Positions 7,143 to 15,503 are shown, numbered from the stretch's first letter. The stretch is 20,900 bases of DNA from JAHQVI01 sp964407075 (GCA_964407075.1 CAYOUE010000037.1:1-20900); one strand, 5' to 3'. A program made the numbers and translations. The notes: a model not told the origin generated them from the sequence alone.

Positions 7143-8981
7143 ATGCTTAATCGACAGACCGCGCCAAAACCCCGCTCGCGCGGAGAACTCGAGCATACCG
7201 CACTCGACCCGGAATATATTCGCTTTGCCGATATTTCCGCATTCTTCAGGCGGTATATGCTGACGATCCTGGGCTGCCTCGTTTTCGGCGGCTCGGTTGC
7301 AGCCGCCTATGTCGCGACCGCCACGCCGCTTTTCACCGCTTACACCCAGATCCTGATGGATCCGCGGGCGAACGAAGTTCTCGAAGACAGGCGCGCTGAA
7401 CTGACATTAGATGCCGCCGCGATCGAGAGCCAGATCGCGCTCATCACCTCCGACACTATCGTCCGCGCCGTCGCCGAAGGCCTCAACCTCAAGAGCGATC
7501 CGGAATTTTCCGGTCATTCGATACCGCTTTCCGCCCGGATCCTATCTCTTATCGCAGGCGGGCGGCACGAACAAACCGAGCAGCACAGCTTGGACGACGG
7601 CGTCAGGACTCGGGTTGCGGTGGAGCGTCTGCGCAACGCGCTCGACGTGCGGCGCGCAGGCTTGTCCCATGTCATCAATCTCTCGGTGACGGCAGCCGAC
7701 CCGGACAAGGCCGCGCGCCTCGCGAACGCGATGGCCGAATCCTACGAGCGCGAACAGATCGCTGCGCGCATCCGCAGGGCGCGGCAGAGCAGCGAATGGC
7801 TGGAGACGCGTATCTACGTTCTCGGCAAAAGGCTGAACGAAGCCGCCCGCGACCTGCAGGAGGTTCGCACAGGCCGCGGTTTTCCTCAGTCTCAGGCCTC
7901 CGGCCCGGCCGGCGCGGAGCCGGATACGGTCGAGGTCGCGCAGGCCACGGTTGACGCCTACCGGCAGATCTACCAGAGCTATTTCCAAGCGCTGACCAAC
8001 GCGGTCGAGCAGCAGTCATTTCAGGGCTCGAATGCGCGCATCATCACGCCCGCGACTGCGCCGCGCGAACGCAGCCATCCCCGCAGCAGGCTCGTCATTA
8101 CGCTTGGCTTGCTGGCGGGCCTTCTGCTCGGGATTGCCATTGCCATGATCCGGCAGAACATGGACAACAGCGTGCGTTCGCCCAAGCAGATCCGTAACGC
8201 GGTCGGCCTGGAATGCCTCGCGCGCATTCCCCGCGTCGCTACCGCGTTTTCCCTGCGCAGGACCATGAAGTCGCTGGCGGAGCGCGACGGCGCCGCCCAA
8301 AGGCTCGATCTTTTCAATCACGTCACCAGAACGCCATTCTCTCAGTTCGCCGGGGCGGTTACTGCGCTGAAGACCGCGATACTCAAAGCCGGGCGACAGG
8401 ACGGGATTCAGACCCTCGGCGTCACGTCGGCCCTGCCTGATGAAGGAAAAAGTACGCTGAGCGCCAATCTCGCCGCGGCATTCGTCCTGTCCTCGCACAA
8501 GACGCTGATCGTCGACGCCGACATTCACCGCTCTATGGCCAGCCGGACGCTTGCGCCCCAGACCAGCCACGGGCTGTTCGAAGTTCTCAAGGGCGAACGC
8601 AAACTGAGCGAGTGCATCATCCGCGGGAAAGGCAATCGCGCCGACATTCTGCCCGTGGTCCTGAACGATCATACCCCGGACGCCTATACCTGGCTGAATT
8701 CCGATCAGATGAGATCGCTGCTTCAAGCGCTGAAAGAGAGCTATCACTATATCATTGTCGATCTGCCGCCGCTGACGCCGGTCGCCGAAGGGCTGACAAT
8801 GAGCAGTATGCTGGACGGAATTCTGCTCGTGGTCGAATGGGGCCGAACGCCGCAGGAACTCGTCGCCGACGTCACATACGGGCTGAACCTGGCTGACGCC
8901 AATGTGCTCGGCGTCGCGCTCACGAAAGTCGACCAGGCCTCGGTGCATATCGGCTTGCGGAAGCCGCTGCAATATTATTGA
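7143..8981 (+). CDS. Polysaccharide co-polymerase / BY-kinase (Wzc/ExoP/GumC type)
   Basis: Inner-membrane protein that controls chain length and export of exopolysaccharide, with a cytoplasmic tyrosine-kinase-like ATPase domain. Using ATG 7143 (612 residues) the Wzz-type domain begins near residue 25, with membrane segments at about 39-59 and 317-337 enclosing a periplasmic part of about 255 residues with coiled coil. The kinase domain shows Walker A ALPDEGKST (430-438), Walker A' LIVDADIHR (455-463) and Walker B YIIVDLPP (536-543). The tail ends in LQYY and lacks the multi-tyrosine cluster of classical Wzc. A TTG at 7107 would add twelve residues; ATG 7143 is preferred with GGGAAC upstream. 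The probable partner is the ExoF-like protein at 9862-11205, convergent across an 880-base gap. Confidence 0.92.
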   Translation: MLNRQTAPKPRSRGELEHTALDPEYIRFADISAFFRRYMLTILGCLVFGGSVAAAYVATATPLFTAYTQILMDPRANEVLEDRRAELTLDAAAIESQIALITSDTIVRAVAEGLNLKSDPEFSGHSIPLSARILSLIAGGRHEQTEQHSLDDGVRTRVAVERLRNALDVRRAGLSHVINLSVTAADPDKAARLANAMAESYEREQIAARIRRARQSSEWLETRIYVLGKRLNEAARDLQEVRTGRGFPQSQASGPAGAEPDTVEVAQATVDAYRQIYQSYFQALTNAVEQQSFQGSNARIITPATAPRERSHPRSRLVITLGLLAGLLLGIAIAMIRQNMDNSVRSPKQIRNAVGLECLARIPRVATAFSLRRTMKSLAERDGAAQRLDLFNHVTRTPFSQFAGAVTALKTAILKAGRQDGIQTLGVTSALPDEGKSTLSANLAAAFVLSSHKTLIVDADIHRSMASRTLAPQTSHGLFEVLKGERKLSECIIRGKGNRADILPVVLNDHTPDAYTWLNSDQMRSLLQALKESYHYIIVDLPPLTPVAEGLTMSSMLDGILLVVEWGRTPQELVADVTYGLNLADANVLGVALTKVDQASVHIGLRKPLQYY

Positions 8982-9861
8982 CGGGCGGGGTGTCCGGCCG
9001 GCAAGCCAGCGCGGACCGGCGCACTCGCCTTTAGCGCTGCGGCAATGGCTTGTCCTTCTTTGGCCGAATGGCTCCGGAACTCGTGGCTGTCCGGATCGGG
9101 GGCCGGAACTGGCGGGAGGGAGCAACATCAAACGCACGGGCGATTGTCCGCAGACGAACCGAGATGTATGTCGCACGCTCCTTCCCGAGGCGCTTATGGC
9201 TCCGCGGAGCCGCCGCGTGCAAGGTCTTGACGGGGCTGCGGCGCAAGTGCGGAACGGCGGCCAGGCAGCAGGCCACTCAGGCGGAGCCGGCAAGGCGCTC
9301 TACATGTTGTTCTGGCCTCCGATGCGTCCGATCCCGGCTCAAGACCGGAACAGGCAACCGCTGCGCTGCCTCGCCTTTGCGGGGCCATGCATTTTTCGGT
9401 CCGTTGCCATCTCCGGCCGAAGCGCACGAATGGCGACGCCATGCGGGCAGGACCATGAGCCGGCATGAACGCCAAAGTTTCGATCGCAGGAGCGCAGCTT
9501 GGGCACAGGCACGATCCAGCCGCCGAGGCAGTGCGTTCGCCGTTCGGCGCGCCATCCCTCAGCGCCGACCGCTGCACGGCCCATCTGCTTCCGTGACGAT
9601 CGGAGCATTGGCGCACGGGGAGGCGCAAATACCGTCCCATGACGAGGTAGGCGCACAGCGCAGGCCTCCGGATCGAGCTTCCGTCTTTCTGCGCGCATCG
9701 AGGCGTTTTCCGCCACGACGGATCGCTCGATTCCGCAATCCGCACAAGGATGAGTTCCTGTTCGCGCAGCCTTGCCTGCCAAGCGGCAGTATTGCACGGG
9801 CCGAACAGCGCCGTTCCGGGATCTGCCTGCTGCAATGGCGCTCAGTCTGAAATCAGGCGCG
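8982..9861. other. Gene-poor convergent gap between wzc and exoF
   Basis: These 880 bases hold no gene I can support. Open frames exist on both strands (longest plus 9050-9850, minus 9194-9835), but their translations are rich in Arg and Cys and show no recognisable motif. The frame most like a protein changes along the minus strand, which would fit a decayed gene. No terminal inverted repeats, transposase remnants or tRNA-like folds were seen. Both flanking genes end here, so transcription terminators are expected, yet no GC stem followed by a T run was found. Confidence 0.5.
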
Positions 9862-11205
9862 TCATCGGATCGCGGCGGTCTCGCCGGCAATGAGTTCAGC
9901 CTCAAGAGGCGACAAGGGAATGCGGACCTTGATGATATCACCCGGCAGGACCTCGTCAGTCTCGCTTGCGGCGATTTCCTCCGCTTCGCCGCCTGCGCCG
10001 CGTTGGATCGTATAGACGGCGGAGTTTCCAGAACCCTCGCCCTCAACGCTGCTCATTTCCGCCGCTGCGCCCGTTGCGGCGCGAAGAAGCTTTCGCCGGG
10101 TGCTCAACTGAGTAACCGTCTCGCCCAGCTCGGCTTCGGTGGTTCTGAGCAAGGCCGAGACCTCCATGACGATGCGGTTCCTTGCAGCATCGATTTCGAC
10201 ATCGGTCCGGCTCAATTCCTGCTGGGCGCGCAGCAGCGCTGTCTCCATCTGCAGTCGCTCGCTCGACAATTGAGACACCACGCGTTCGAGGCCGAATTGG
10301 CGGTTCGCGGGGGACAGGCCTTTCCCGACCAGAGTTTCGATTCCGCTGAGCTCTTTCCTGACGCTTTCAAGCTCCTGCTGCTTCAGACCGATCTGGTTGC
10401 GCAGGGAATCAACTTCCTCGGCGAGGAATGCTTTCAGGCGGTTGAGGGTCTGTATCTGGCTGGCGAGAGCGTTTCTGCGCGCCGCGAAAATCCCGCGCTC
10501 CTGTTCGAGAGCCCGCGCGACATCGGCTCTTTTCTCAATCGAGGCGAGATCACCGGGAACGGCTATCTCTTCAGCCCCGCCGAGTTCGGCCTCCAGCCGC
10601 GCCTTGCGCGCCAGAAGTTCCGTCCGCTTCTGCAGCAATTGCGCCAGTGCGCCTCTATCGGCGATCACATCGCGTCCGGGCTGCCCGAGTTGAGGGTCGA
10701 TCCCGCGCGGCAAACCGCCGGCGATGCTGAGCGCGCGCAGAACGGTTAGCCCGGGGCGGTATGCGTAAGCTCCGGGCGCGTTTACAGCGCCGATAATGTA
10801 AAACGGCCTGTGCTCCGAAATTTCCACCGCCACCTGTGGCGGGAATCTGATGCCGAGTTGCGCCGACATCTGCTGGCCGACAGCTCCGGCGAGTTCCGAG
10901 GCGGACAGTCCTGACGCAGCGATTTCGCCAAGCAGAGGAACCGAGATGCGTCCTGACTGTCCGACTGTGAACTCTCCGTTCAGCGCCTCCCATTCGAAGA
11001 GCTGGTCTAAGGTCGCGCGCCACTCATAGACCCGCAGACGAACCTTGTCCCCGGTTCCCAGCAGATAGTCCTGCGCTTGCGCGGCCCGCAAAGGCGCGTG
11101 TGGGACATGGGCGAGCCCTGCGCCGAGCAATATGGCGAGCATGAAGGGCACGGCAGCGCCTCTGGTGAGAATGGGGCGGGAAAAAACGACTTTCGAAACA
11201 AGCAT
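9862..11205 (-). CDS. exoF: ExoF-like polysaccharide export protein
   Basis: Predicted periplasmic/outer-membrane export component of the OPX (Wza) superfamily, ExoF branch, working with the Wzc/ExoP-type protein. A signal peptide spans about 1-45, ending AQAQD; no lipobox cysteine is present, so it is not a classical Wza lipoprotein. The poly-export domain follows (YLLGTGDKVRLRVYEWRA, 47-64; FEWEALNGEFTVG, 70-82), then a SLBB-type segment (FYIIGAVNAPGAYAYRPGLTV, split here as 135-155) and a long Lys/Glu/Arg-rich coiled coil at about 185-395. The YEWRA and FEW..LN motifs are characteristic of ExoF of rhizobia, and the 447-residue length agrees. It lies 74 bases downstream of the GT2 gene on the same strand, probably one transcript; that gap holds nothing else recognisable. 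The symbol follows family resemblance only. Confidence 0.85.
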   Translation of the reverse strand: MLVSKVVFSRPILTRGAAVPFMLAILLGAGLAHVPHAPLRAAQAQDYLLGTGDKVRLRVYEWRATLDQLFEWEALNGEFTVGQSGRISVPLLGEIAASGLSASELAGAVGQQMSAQLGIRFPPQVAVEISEHRPFYIIGAVNAPGAYAYRPGLTVLRALSIAGGLPRGIDPQLGQPGRDVIADRGALAQLLQKRTELLARKARLEAELGGAEEIAVPGDLASIEKRADVARALEQERGIFAARRNALASQIQTLNRLKAFLAEEVDSLRNQIGLKQQELESVRKELSGIETLVGKGLSPANRQFGLERVVSQLSSERLQMETALLRAQQELSRTDVEIDAARNRIVMEVSALLRTTEAELGETVTQLSTRRKLLRAATGAAAEMSSVEGEGSGNSAVYTIQRGAGGEAEEIAASETDEVLPGDIIKVRIPLSPLEAELIAGETAAIR

Positions 11206-11279
11206 CTAGTAAAGTCCCAAAAGTTGACAGGCTCTTGTTCATATGGCCTTCCGGCCCGTCCCGGCGATAACAGGGACGC

Positions 11280-12155
11280 TCATTCCAGTTGCAGAATATG
11301 CTCGGGATCGACCCTGCCTTTCATGGCGTGAAGCGCCGCCAGCAGGTTGCCGCGCAACCGTCCAGCGCGGTCGATATAGGGTTCCGGCCAGAAACCCCTG
11401 ACCAGGTTGGCGGCGAAATTCCGCGTCATGAGCCTGACTGCGAAGCCGGAAGGCATCGTCCCCTTGCGCCAGAGATAAAGCGGATTGGCGATCTGCGAAT
11501 AACCGAGCCGCAGCCCGCTTTGCCGTCCGGATTTTTCCGCCAGATGCACGCCGCGTAGCGACGTCAACCCGACGATCCTGCCATGCCTGCGCAACTGGCT
11601 CGTGAAGTCGATGTCCTCCTGCCATCCGTAGAGCGGAAGCCTTTCGTCGAAGCGCAGATCGCCGATCATGGCGGTCCGGATCGACATATTGCAGCCATAA
11701 CCGCCAACATGGTCCTTGGCGCGATCCGGCGGGGGAGGCTCGGCTTCAATACTTTCCAACAGCGCCGCACCCTGCTCGAAGCTGTATCCCGGTCCGGAGG
11801 CGCCGTCATGGACGGCCTCGCCGCGGATCACCGCCCAATCGGGATTGGCGGCGAACGCGCATTCGAGCCGTTGCAGGTAGTCCCGTTGCGGCAGAAAATC
11901 GTCGTCGAAGAACGTCACAATGTCATACCGGCCGAGGACGTGTTCCAGCGCTGCGTTGCGTTGCGCACAGCCGCCGCAATGGCCGAAAACCCGGGAAATC
12001 GGGAAGTTTTCCGCCGCGTAGGCCGGGGCGTGACTTTCGTCCGGCGCGGAGATGAAAACGCAGTCGGGCGCGCGCGTCTGACGTTCCAGAATGGCCAGCA
12101 TCTTCGCCAGCAGCAGGCTGCGCCCATATGTTGGAATGATAACGGCCAGTTTCAT
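11280..12155 (-). CDS. GT2-family glycosyltransferase
   Basis: Predicted inverting GT-A glycosyltransferase adding a sugar to the exopolysaccharide repeat unit in the cytoplasm. From ATG 12155 the protein starts directly with the first Rossmann strand, MKLAVIIPTYGR. The metal-binding motif FFDDDF has Asp84-Asp86, and GWQEDIDF (about 203-210) resembles the ED motif that carries the catalytic base. About 291 residues. The ATG lacks a good Shine-Dalgarno sequence; a TTG at 12194 would add thirteen residues outside the fold. It is followed by the exoF-like gene at 74 bases. The upstream region carries repeated CACGCA motifs (12202-12258). Sugar and linkage unknown. Confidence 0.87.
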   Translation of the reverse strand: MKLAVIIPTYGRSLLLAKMLAILERQTRAPDCVFISAPDESHAPAYAAENFPISRVFGHCGGCAQRNAALEHVLGRYDIVTFFDDDFLPQRDYLQRLECAFAANPDWAVIRGEAVHDGASGPGYSFEQGAALLESIEAEPPPPDRAKDHVGGYGCNMSIRTAMIGDLRFDERLPLYGWQEDIDFTSQLRRHGRIVGLTSLRGVHLAEKSGRQSGLRLGYSQIANPLYLWRKGTMPSGFAVRLMTRNFAANLVRGFWPEPYIDRAGRLRGNLLAALHAMKGRVDPEHILQLE

Positions 12156-12201
12156 GGAAGAGGACCGGTTCGCTCGAATTAGCCGGAGCGGCAAGTCCGC
12201 T

Positions 12202-12280
12202 CACGCAAATGAAGTCTTAACACGCAAAGAGGGATTTCATGAAAATATACACGCATAGGGAGAAATACGCTGTGCGTTAA
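12202..12280. repeat. CACGCA repeats upstream of GT2/exoF
   Basis: CACGCAAAT (12202-12210), CACGCAAAG (12221-12229) and CACGCATAG (12250-12258) are direct repeats 19 and 29 bases apart, followed by an inverted TGCGT (12273-12277). CACGCAAAT occurs again upstream of wzc at 7023-7031. I infer a possible multi-site operator for the GT2-exoF unit; no regulator gene is in the window. Confidence 0.4.
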
Positions 12281-12346
12281 TGTGGAAAAATCCGCAACGC
12301 AGAGCGTCATTGCACGCTGCGCCCATGCGATGCGAATTCTGTCCGC

Positions 12347-12360
12347 CAGTCCCAGGACTG
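12347..12360. repeat. Perfect short inverted repeat CAGTCC-ca-GGACTG
   Basis: Six-base arms with a two-base centre lie 22 bases before the putative -35 of the DUF2155 gene. Too short a loop for a terminator; could be a regulator site. No T run follows on either strand. Confidence 0.35.
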
Positions 12361-12382
12361 ATCGCGTCAGACTGAAAATGCC

Positions 12383-12410
12383 TTGATGCGGACGCAAAGC
12401 CGGTTAGTGT
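12383..12410 (+). promoter_or_regulatory. Putative promoter of the DUF2155 gene
   Basis: TTGATG (12383-12388) and TAGTGT (12405-12410) are spaced by 16 bases, and the ATG follows 33 bases later. This is a moderate match to a housekeeping promoter, judged by eye. Confidence 0.35.
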
Positions 12411-12443
12411 GAGCCTCGAACATCATACGGGAAAAATGGCCAT

Positions 12444-12827
12444 ATGCGTTACTGGTTCGTCATGACAGTGCTGGCCGTGACCCTGGCGACGCCGGGGACG
12501 GCGCAAGCCCAGAAAATCAGGAATCAGATCGCGGTTTTTGCTGCGCTGGACAAAGTCACAGCCAACATATCGCCGCTGGAGGTGCCTGTCGACGGCTCGG
12601 CGGAATTCGGGGCGCTCACCATAACGCCCCGCGTGTGCAATACGCGCGCGCCGACCGAGCAGCCGGTAACGTCGGCCTTTGTCGAGATTGACGAAAAACA
12701 GCTCGACGGCAGCGAAAAAAGGATCTTCACGGGCTGGATGTTCGCCGAAAGTCCTGGCCTTCACGGGGTGGAGCATCCGGTTTTCGACGTCTGGCTCACA
12801 AGCTGCAAGATGCCCGAAGGCGGATGA
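12444..12827 (+). CDS. DUF2155-domain exported protein
   Basis: Small exported protein of 127 residues with a signal peptide (1-22, TAQAQ cleavage). The mature part matches DUF2155: FAALDKVTANIS near the start, FGALTITPRVCNTR, then FTGWMFAESPGLHGVEHPVFDVWLTSC. This family is mostly alphaproteobacterial, has no established enzymatic role, and commonly sits next to aat, as here. Two Cys (in PRVC and LTSC) could form a disulfide in the periplasm, which is an inference. Its last 67 bases overlap the 3' end of aat on the other strand. Divergent from the GT2 gene across 288 bases. Confidence 0.88.
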   Translation: MRYWFVMTVLAVTLATPGTAQAQKIRNQIAVFAALDKVTANISPLEVPVDGSAEFGALTITPRVCNTRAPTEQPVTSAFVEIDEKQLDGSEKRIFTGWMFAESPGLHGVEHPVFDVWLTSCKMPEGG

Positions 12828-13453
12828 TCCTCCGGCAGTTCAGAGAAGCTGCAACGGTATTCGAGCGCGGCCGCGAGCCTTTTGTGGAACTCGTTTCGTG
12901 AAATTTCTATGACGCCGAACTGTGTGAGGTGCTCCGTCACGAACTGGGTGTCGAGCAGCTTGAATCCGCCATGCTTAAGCCGCGCGGCGAGATAGATCAG
13001 GGCGACCTTGCTGGCGTCGCGTTCGGTCGAGAACATGGACTCGCCGAAAAAGGCCCCATTCAGGTGAACGCCGTAAAGGCCGCCCACCAGCCTGCCGTCC
13101 AGCCATGTCTCGACCGTGTGGCAATGGCCCATCTCGAAGAGCTCCGCATAGAGATCGAAGATCTGCCTGTTGATCCAGGTGCTGGCGCGTCCGGGCCGCG
13201 GCTCGGCGCATCCCGCGATCACGCCTTCGAAATCGCTGTCGATCCGGACCTCGAATTTCTCCTGCCGGATCGTGCGGGCCAGCCTTTTCGGAACCCTTAT
13301 AGCGTCGAGCGGCAGGACGCCGCGCGCCTCGGGCTCGATCCAGTAGAGCGTCGGATCGTCGGCGCTTTCGGCCATGGGAAAGATTCCGCAGGCATAGGCT
13401 TTGAGGAGCGTGCGCGGCGAGATTTCATAGGCGAGGTTGCTTCGCGATCCCAT
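12761..13453 (-). CDS. aat: Leucyl/phenylalanyl-tRNA--protein transferase
   Basis: Cytosolic enzyme of the N-degron pathway: it transfers Leu or Phe from aminoacyl-tRNA to N-terminal Arg or Lys of proteins, marking them for ClpAP. The 230 residues show the family landmarks AYACGIFPMAE (19-29), WINRQIFDLYAELFEMGHCHTVETW (split 93-117) and LVGGLYGVHLNGAFFGESMFS (122-142), then LLDTQFVTEHL (166-176). ATG 13453 has CTGGGA upstream. The last 22 codons (from about residue 209) run antisense to the conserved end of the DUF2155 gene. It lies 150 bases downstream of accC on the same strand, so it may have its own promoter or be read through; no terminator was seen in 13454-13603. Confidence 0.95.
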   Translation of the reverse strand: MGSRSNLAYEISPRTLLKAYACGIFPMAESADDPTLYWIEPEARGVLPLDAIRVPKRLARTIRQEKFEVRIDSDFEGVIAGCAEPRPGRASTWINRQIFDLYAELFEMGHCHTVETWLDGRLVGGLYGVHLNGAFFGESMFSTERDASKVALIYLAARLKHGGFKLLDTQFVTEHLTQFGVIEISRNEFHKRLAAALEYRCSFSELPEDHPPSGILQLVSQTSKTGCSTP

Positions 13454-13603
13454 TCCCAGCGGTCATTCCGTGCAGCATCGAGCGTGCGTGACGGGGAAAA
13501 CGTAGCAGATTCCCGGTTGCATTCCGCTCCGGACCAGTGACCGTATCGCAACCTTGCAGGTCTGGAGCGATCCGGTGCGCCTCATAGATCTACATATGAC
13601 AGT

Positions 13604-14962
13604 CTAGCTCTTTTCGAGATAATTTTCGAGCCAGTGAATGTCGTAAATCGCATCCTGGATGGCGGGATCGTCAACGAGCCTTTTGAAAAGCGGGATAGTC
13701 GTTTCGATACCGTCGATCACGAATTCGCTGAGAGCGCGGCGCAAGCGCAGCAGGCATTCGTTGCGATTGTTGCCGTGAACGATCAGCTTGCCGATCAGGC
13801 TGTCGTAATAGGGAGGGATCGTGTAGCCAGCATAGACCGCCGAATCGACCCGCACGCCAAGCCCACCGGGAGGATGAAAATAGGTGATGCGGCCGGGCGA
13901 AGGCATGAAGGTTTCCGGGTTCTCCGCATTGATCCGGCACTCCACGGCGTGCCCCTGGAAGCGCACGTCGCTCTGCTTGATGCGGAGCGGATGGCCGGCC
14001 GCAACGTGAAGCTGCTCGATCACGAGATCGATGCCGGTAATCATCTCCGTCACCGGATGCTCGACCTGAAGCCGCGTGTTCATTTCGATGAAATAGAACT
14101 GCCCGTCCTCGTAAAGGAACTCAACGGTGCCGACGCCGCGGTAGCCCATATCGGCGATGGCTTTGGCGACCGTTGCGCCGATCTCCTCGCGCTGGCTGGC
14201 GTTGAGCGCGGCGGAAGGCGCCTCTTCCCAGACTTTCTGGTGGCGGCGCTGCAGCGAGCAGTCACGTTCGCCAAGATGAATGGCGTTGCCCAGTCCGTCG
14301 CCGAGAACCTGTATTTCGATATGCCGCGGCTTGGTCAGATATTTCTCGATGTAAAGCGCGTCGTCGCCGAATGCCGCTTTCGCTTCCGAACGTGCGGTCG
14401 CCAGAGCCACGGGCAGGTCGGTCTCGGTGCGCGCGACCTTCATGCCGCGTCCGCCGCCGCCCGCCGACGCCTTGACCAGCACCGGGTAGCCGATGTCGCG
14501 GGCGATCGCGCTGGCCTGCGCGTCGGTCGTCACCGCGCCTTCGGAGCCGGGAACGACCGGAATGCCGAGCTTCTTTGCGGTTTCCTTTGCCTGGATCTTG
14601 TCTCCCATCAGGCGGATATGCTCGGAAGTCGGTCCGATGAAGGTGATTTTCTGTTCTTCGTTGACCTTGTGCTCTTCCAGGATCTCCACGAAGCGCGCGT
14701 TCTCCGAAAGAAAGCCGTAACCTGGATGCACGGCGTCAGCTCCGGTTATCTCGCAGGCCGCAATCAGGGCGGGGATGTTCAGATAGCTTTCGGAGGCTTG
14801 CGGAGGGCCGATACATACGCTTTCGTCGGCAAGCCGGACGTGCATGGCGTTGGCGTCGGCTGTGGAGTGCACGGCCACAGTCTTGATACCGAGCTCCTTG
14901 CAGGCCCGCTGCACCCTTAACGCAATCTCGCCGCGATTTGCGATCAGCACCTTGTCGAACAT
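13604..14962 (-). CDS. accC: Acetyl-CoA carboxylase, biotin carboxylase subunit
   Basis: ATP- and bicarbonate-dependent carboxylation of biotin on AccB, the first half-reaction of fatty-acid synthesis; cytosolic. The 452 residues show the N-terminal KVLIANRGEIALR, HPGYGFLSEN (79-88), the glycine-rich ATP-grasp loop GGGGRGMK (168-175), RDCSLQRRHQK with Cys235 and Lys243, and the active-site EMNTRLQVEHPVTE with Glu293, Arg297 and Glu301. Relative to E. coli AccC there is a six-residue insertion (around KVNEEQ, 99-104) shortly before FIGP. It is 16 bases downstream of accB, and GGGCGAG precedes the ATG, so one operon is likely. Confidence 0.97.
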   Translation of the reverse strand: MFDKVLIANRGEIALRVQRACKELGIKTVAVHSTADANAMHVRLADESVCIGPPQASESYLNIPALIAACEITGADAVHPGYGFLSENARFVEILEEHKVNEEQKITFIGPTSEHIRLMGDKIQAKETAKKLGIPVVPGSEGAVTTDAQASAIARDIGYPVLVKASAGGGGRGMKVARTETDLPVALATARSEAKAAFGDDALYIEKYLTKPRHIEIQVLGDGLGNAIHLGERDCSLQRRHQKVWEEAPSAALNASQREEIGATVAKAIADMGYRGVGTVEFLYEDGQFYFIEMNTRLQVEHPVTEMITGIDLVIEQLHVAAGHPLRIKQSDVRFQGHAVECRINAENPETFMPSPGRITYFHPPGGLGVRVDSAVYAGYTIPPYYDSLIGKLIVHGNNRNECLLRLRRALSEFVIDGIETTIPLFKRLVDDPAIQDAIYDIHWLENYLEKS

Positions 14963-14978
14963 GGCTCGCCCGGATCAG

Positions 14979-15473
14979 CTATTCGATAATCAGCAGCGGC
15001 TCGCCGAATTCGACCGGATCGCCGTTGTTGACAAGAATCGCCTTTACCGTGCCCGGGCGCGGAGCGGCGATGTGATTCATTGTCTTCATCGCTTCGATGA
15101 TGAGGACCGTCTGCCCCTTCTTTACAACCGAGCCGACCTCGACGAAGGGTGGCGCGTTCGGCTCCGGCGCGCGATAGGCCGTACCGACCATCGGCGATTT
15201 GATCGTGCCAGGATGGTTCTCGTCATCTGCCGCAGCGGGAGTTGGCGCAGCGGCAGGTGCGGGTGCTGCCGGCGCCGCCGGGAGAGCGATTTCTGCCGGC
15301 CCGGACGCCACGGCTGCCGAAACCGTCACGTTCCGGGCGACGCGGATACGCAGCCCCTTCTGCTCGATTTCGATTTCGGTAAGACCTTCGCTATTCAGAA
15401 TCTGGGCGAGTTCGCGAATGAGACCTTCTTCGACCATATTTTTTCTATTCCTGCCGTTCGTCTCGTCTGTCAC
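14979..15473 (-). CDS. accB: Acetyl-CoA carboxylase, biotin carboxyl carrier protein
   Basis: Carrier of the biotin that AccC carboxylates and the carboxyltransferase (AccAD) uses. The N-terminal segment LIRELAQILNSEGLTEIEIE is typical of the family, followed by an Ala/Pro linker and the biotinyl domain with SPMVGTAYRAPEP and EAMKTMNHI; Lys130 is the biotinylation site. I chose the GTG at 15473 because GGGGGAA lies six bases before it and related proteins carry a short charged N-terminal extension; the ATG at 15437 (152 residues) is the alternative and has a weaker site. In frame the sequence stays open further upstream, but without family resemblance. A promoter candidate lies at 15504-15532. 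Confidence 0.93.
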   Translation of the reverse strand: MTDETNGRNRKNMVEEGLIRELAQILNSEGLTEIEIEQKGLRIRVARNVTVSAAVASGPAEIALPAAPAAPAPAAAPTPAAADDENHPGTIKSPMVGTAYRAPEPNAPPFVEVGSVVKKGQTVLIIEAMKTMNHIAAPRPGTVKAILVNNGDPVEFGEPLLIIE

Positions 15474-15503
15474 GGCGGTTCCCCCGGATGCAATCGCCAC
15501 AGT

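Noticed and set aside
8016..9293. 425-codon minus-strand frame running from the gap into wzc
   Set aside because: Mostly antisense to wzc, with low-complexity Arg/Pro/Gln-rich translation and no motif.
9194..9835. 213-codon minus-strand frame in the gene-poor gap
   Set aside because: Its first 35 residues look protein-like, but the rest is rich in Arg and Cys with no family resemblance and no ribosome site; kept only as a possible decayed gene.
13634..14920. 428-codon open frame antisense to accC
   Set aside because: accC is complete and certain on the other strand; the antisense translation has no recognisable domain.
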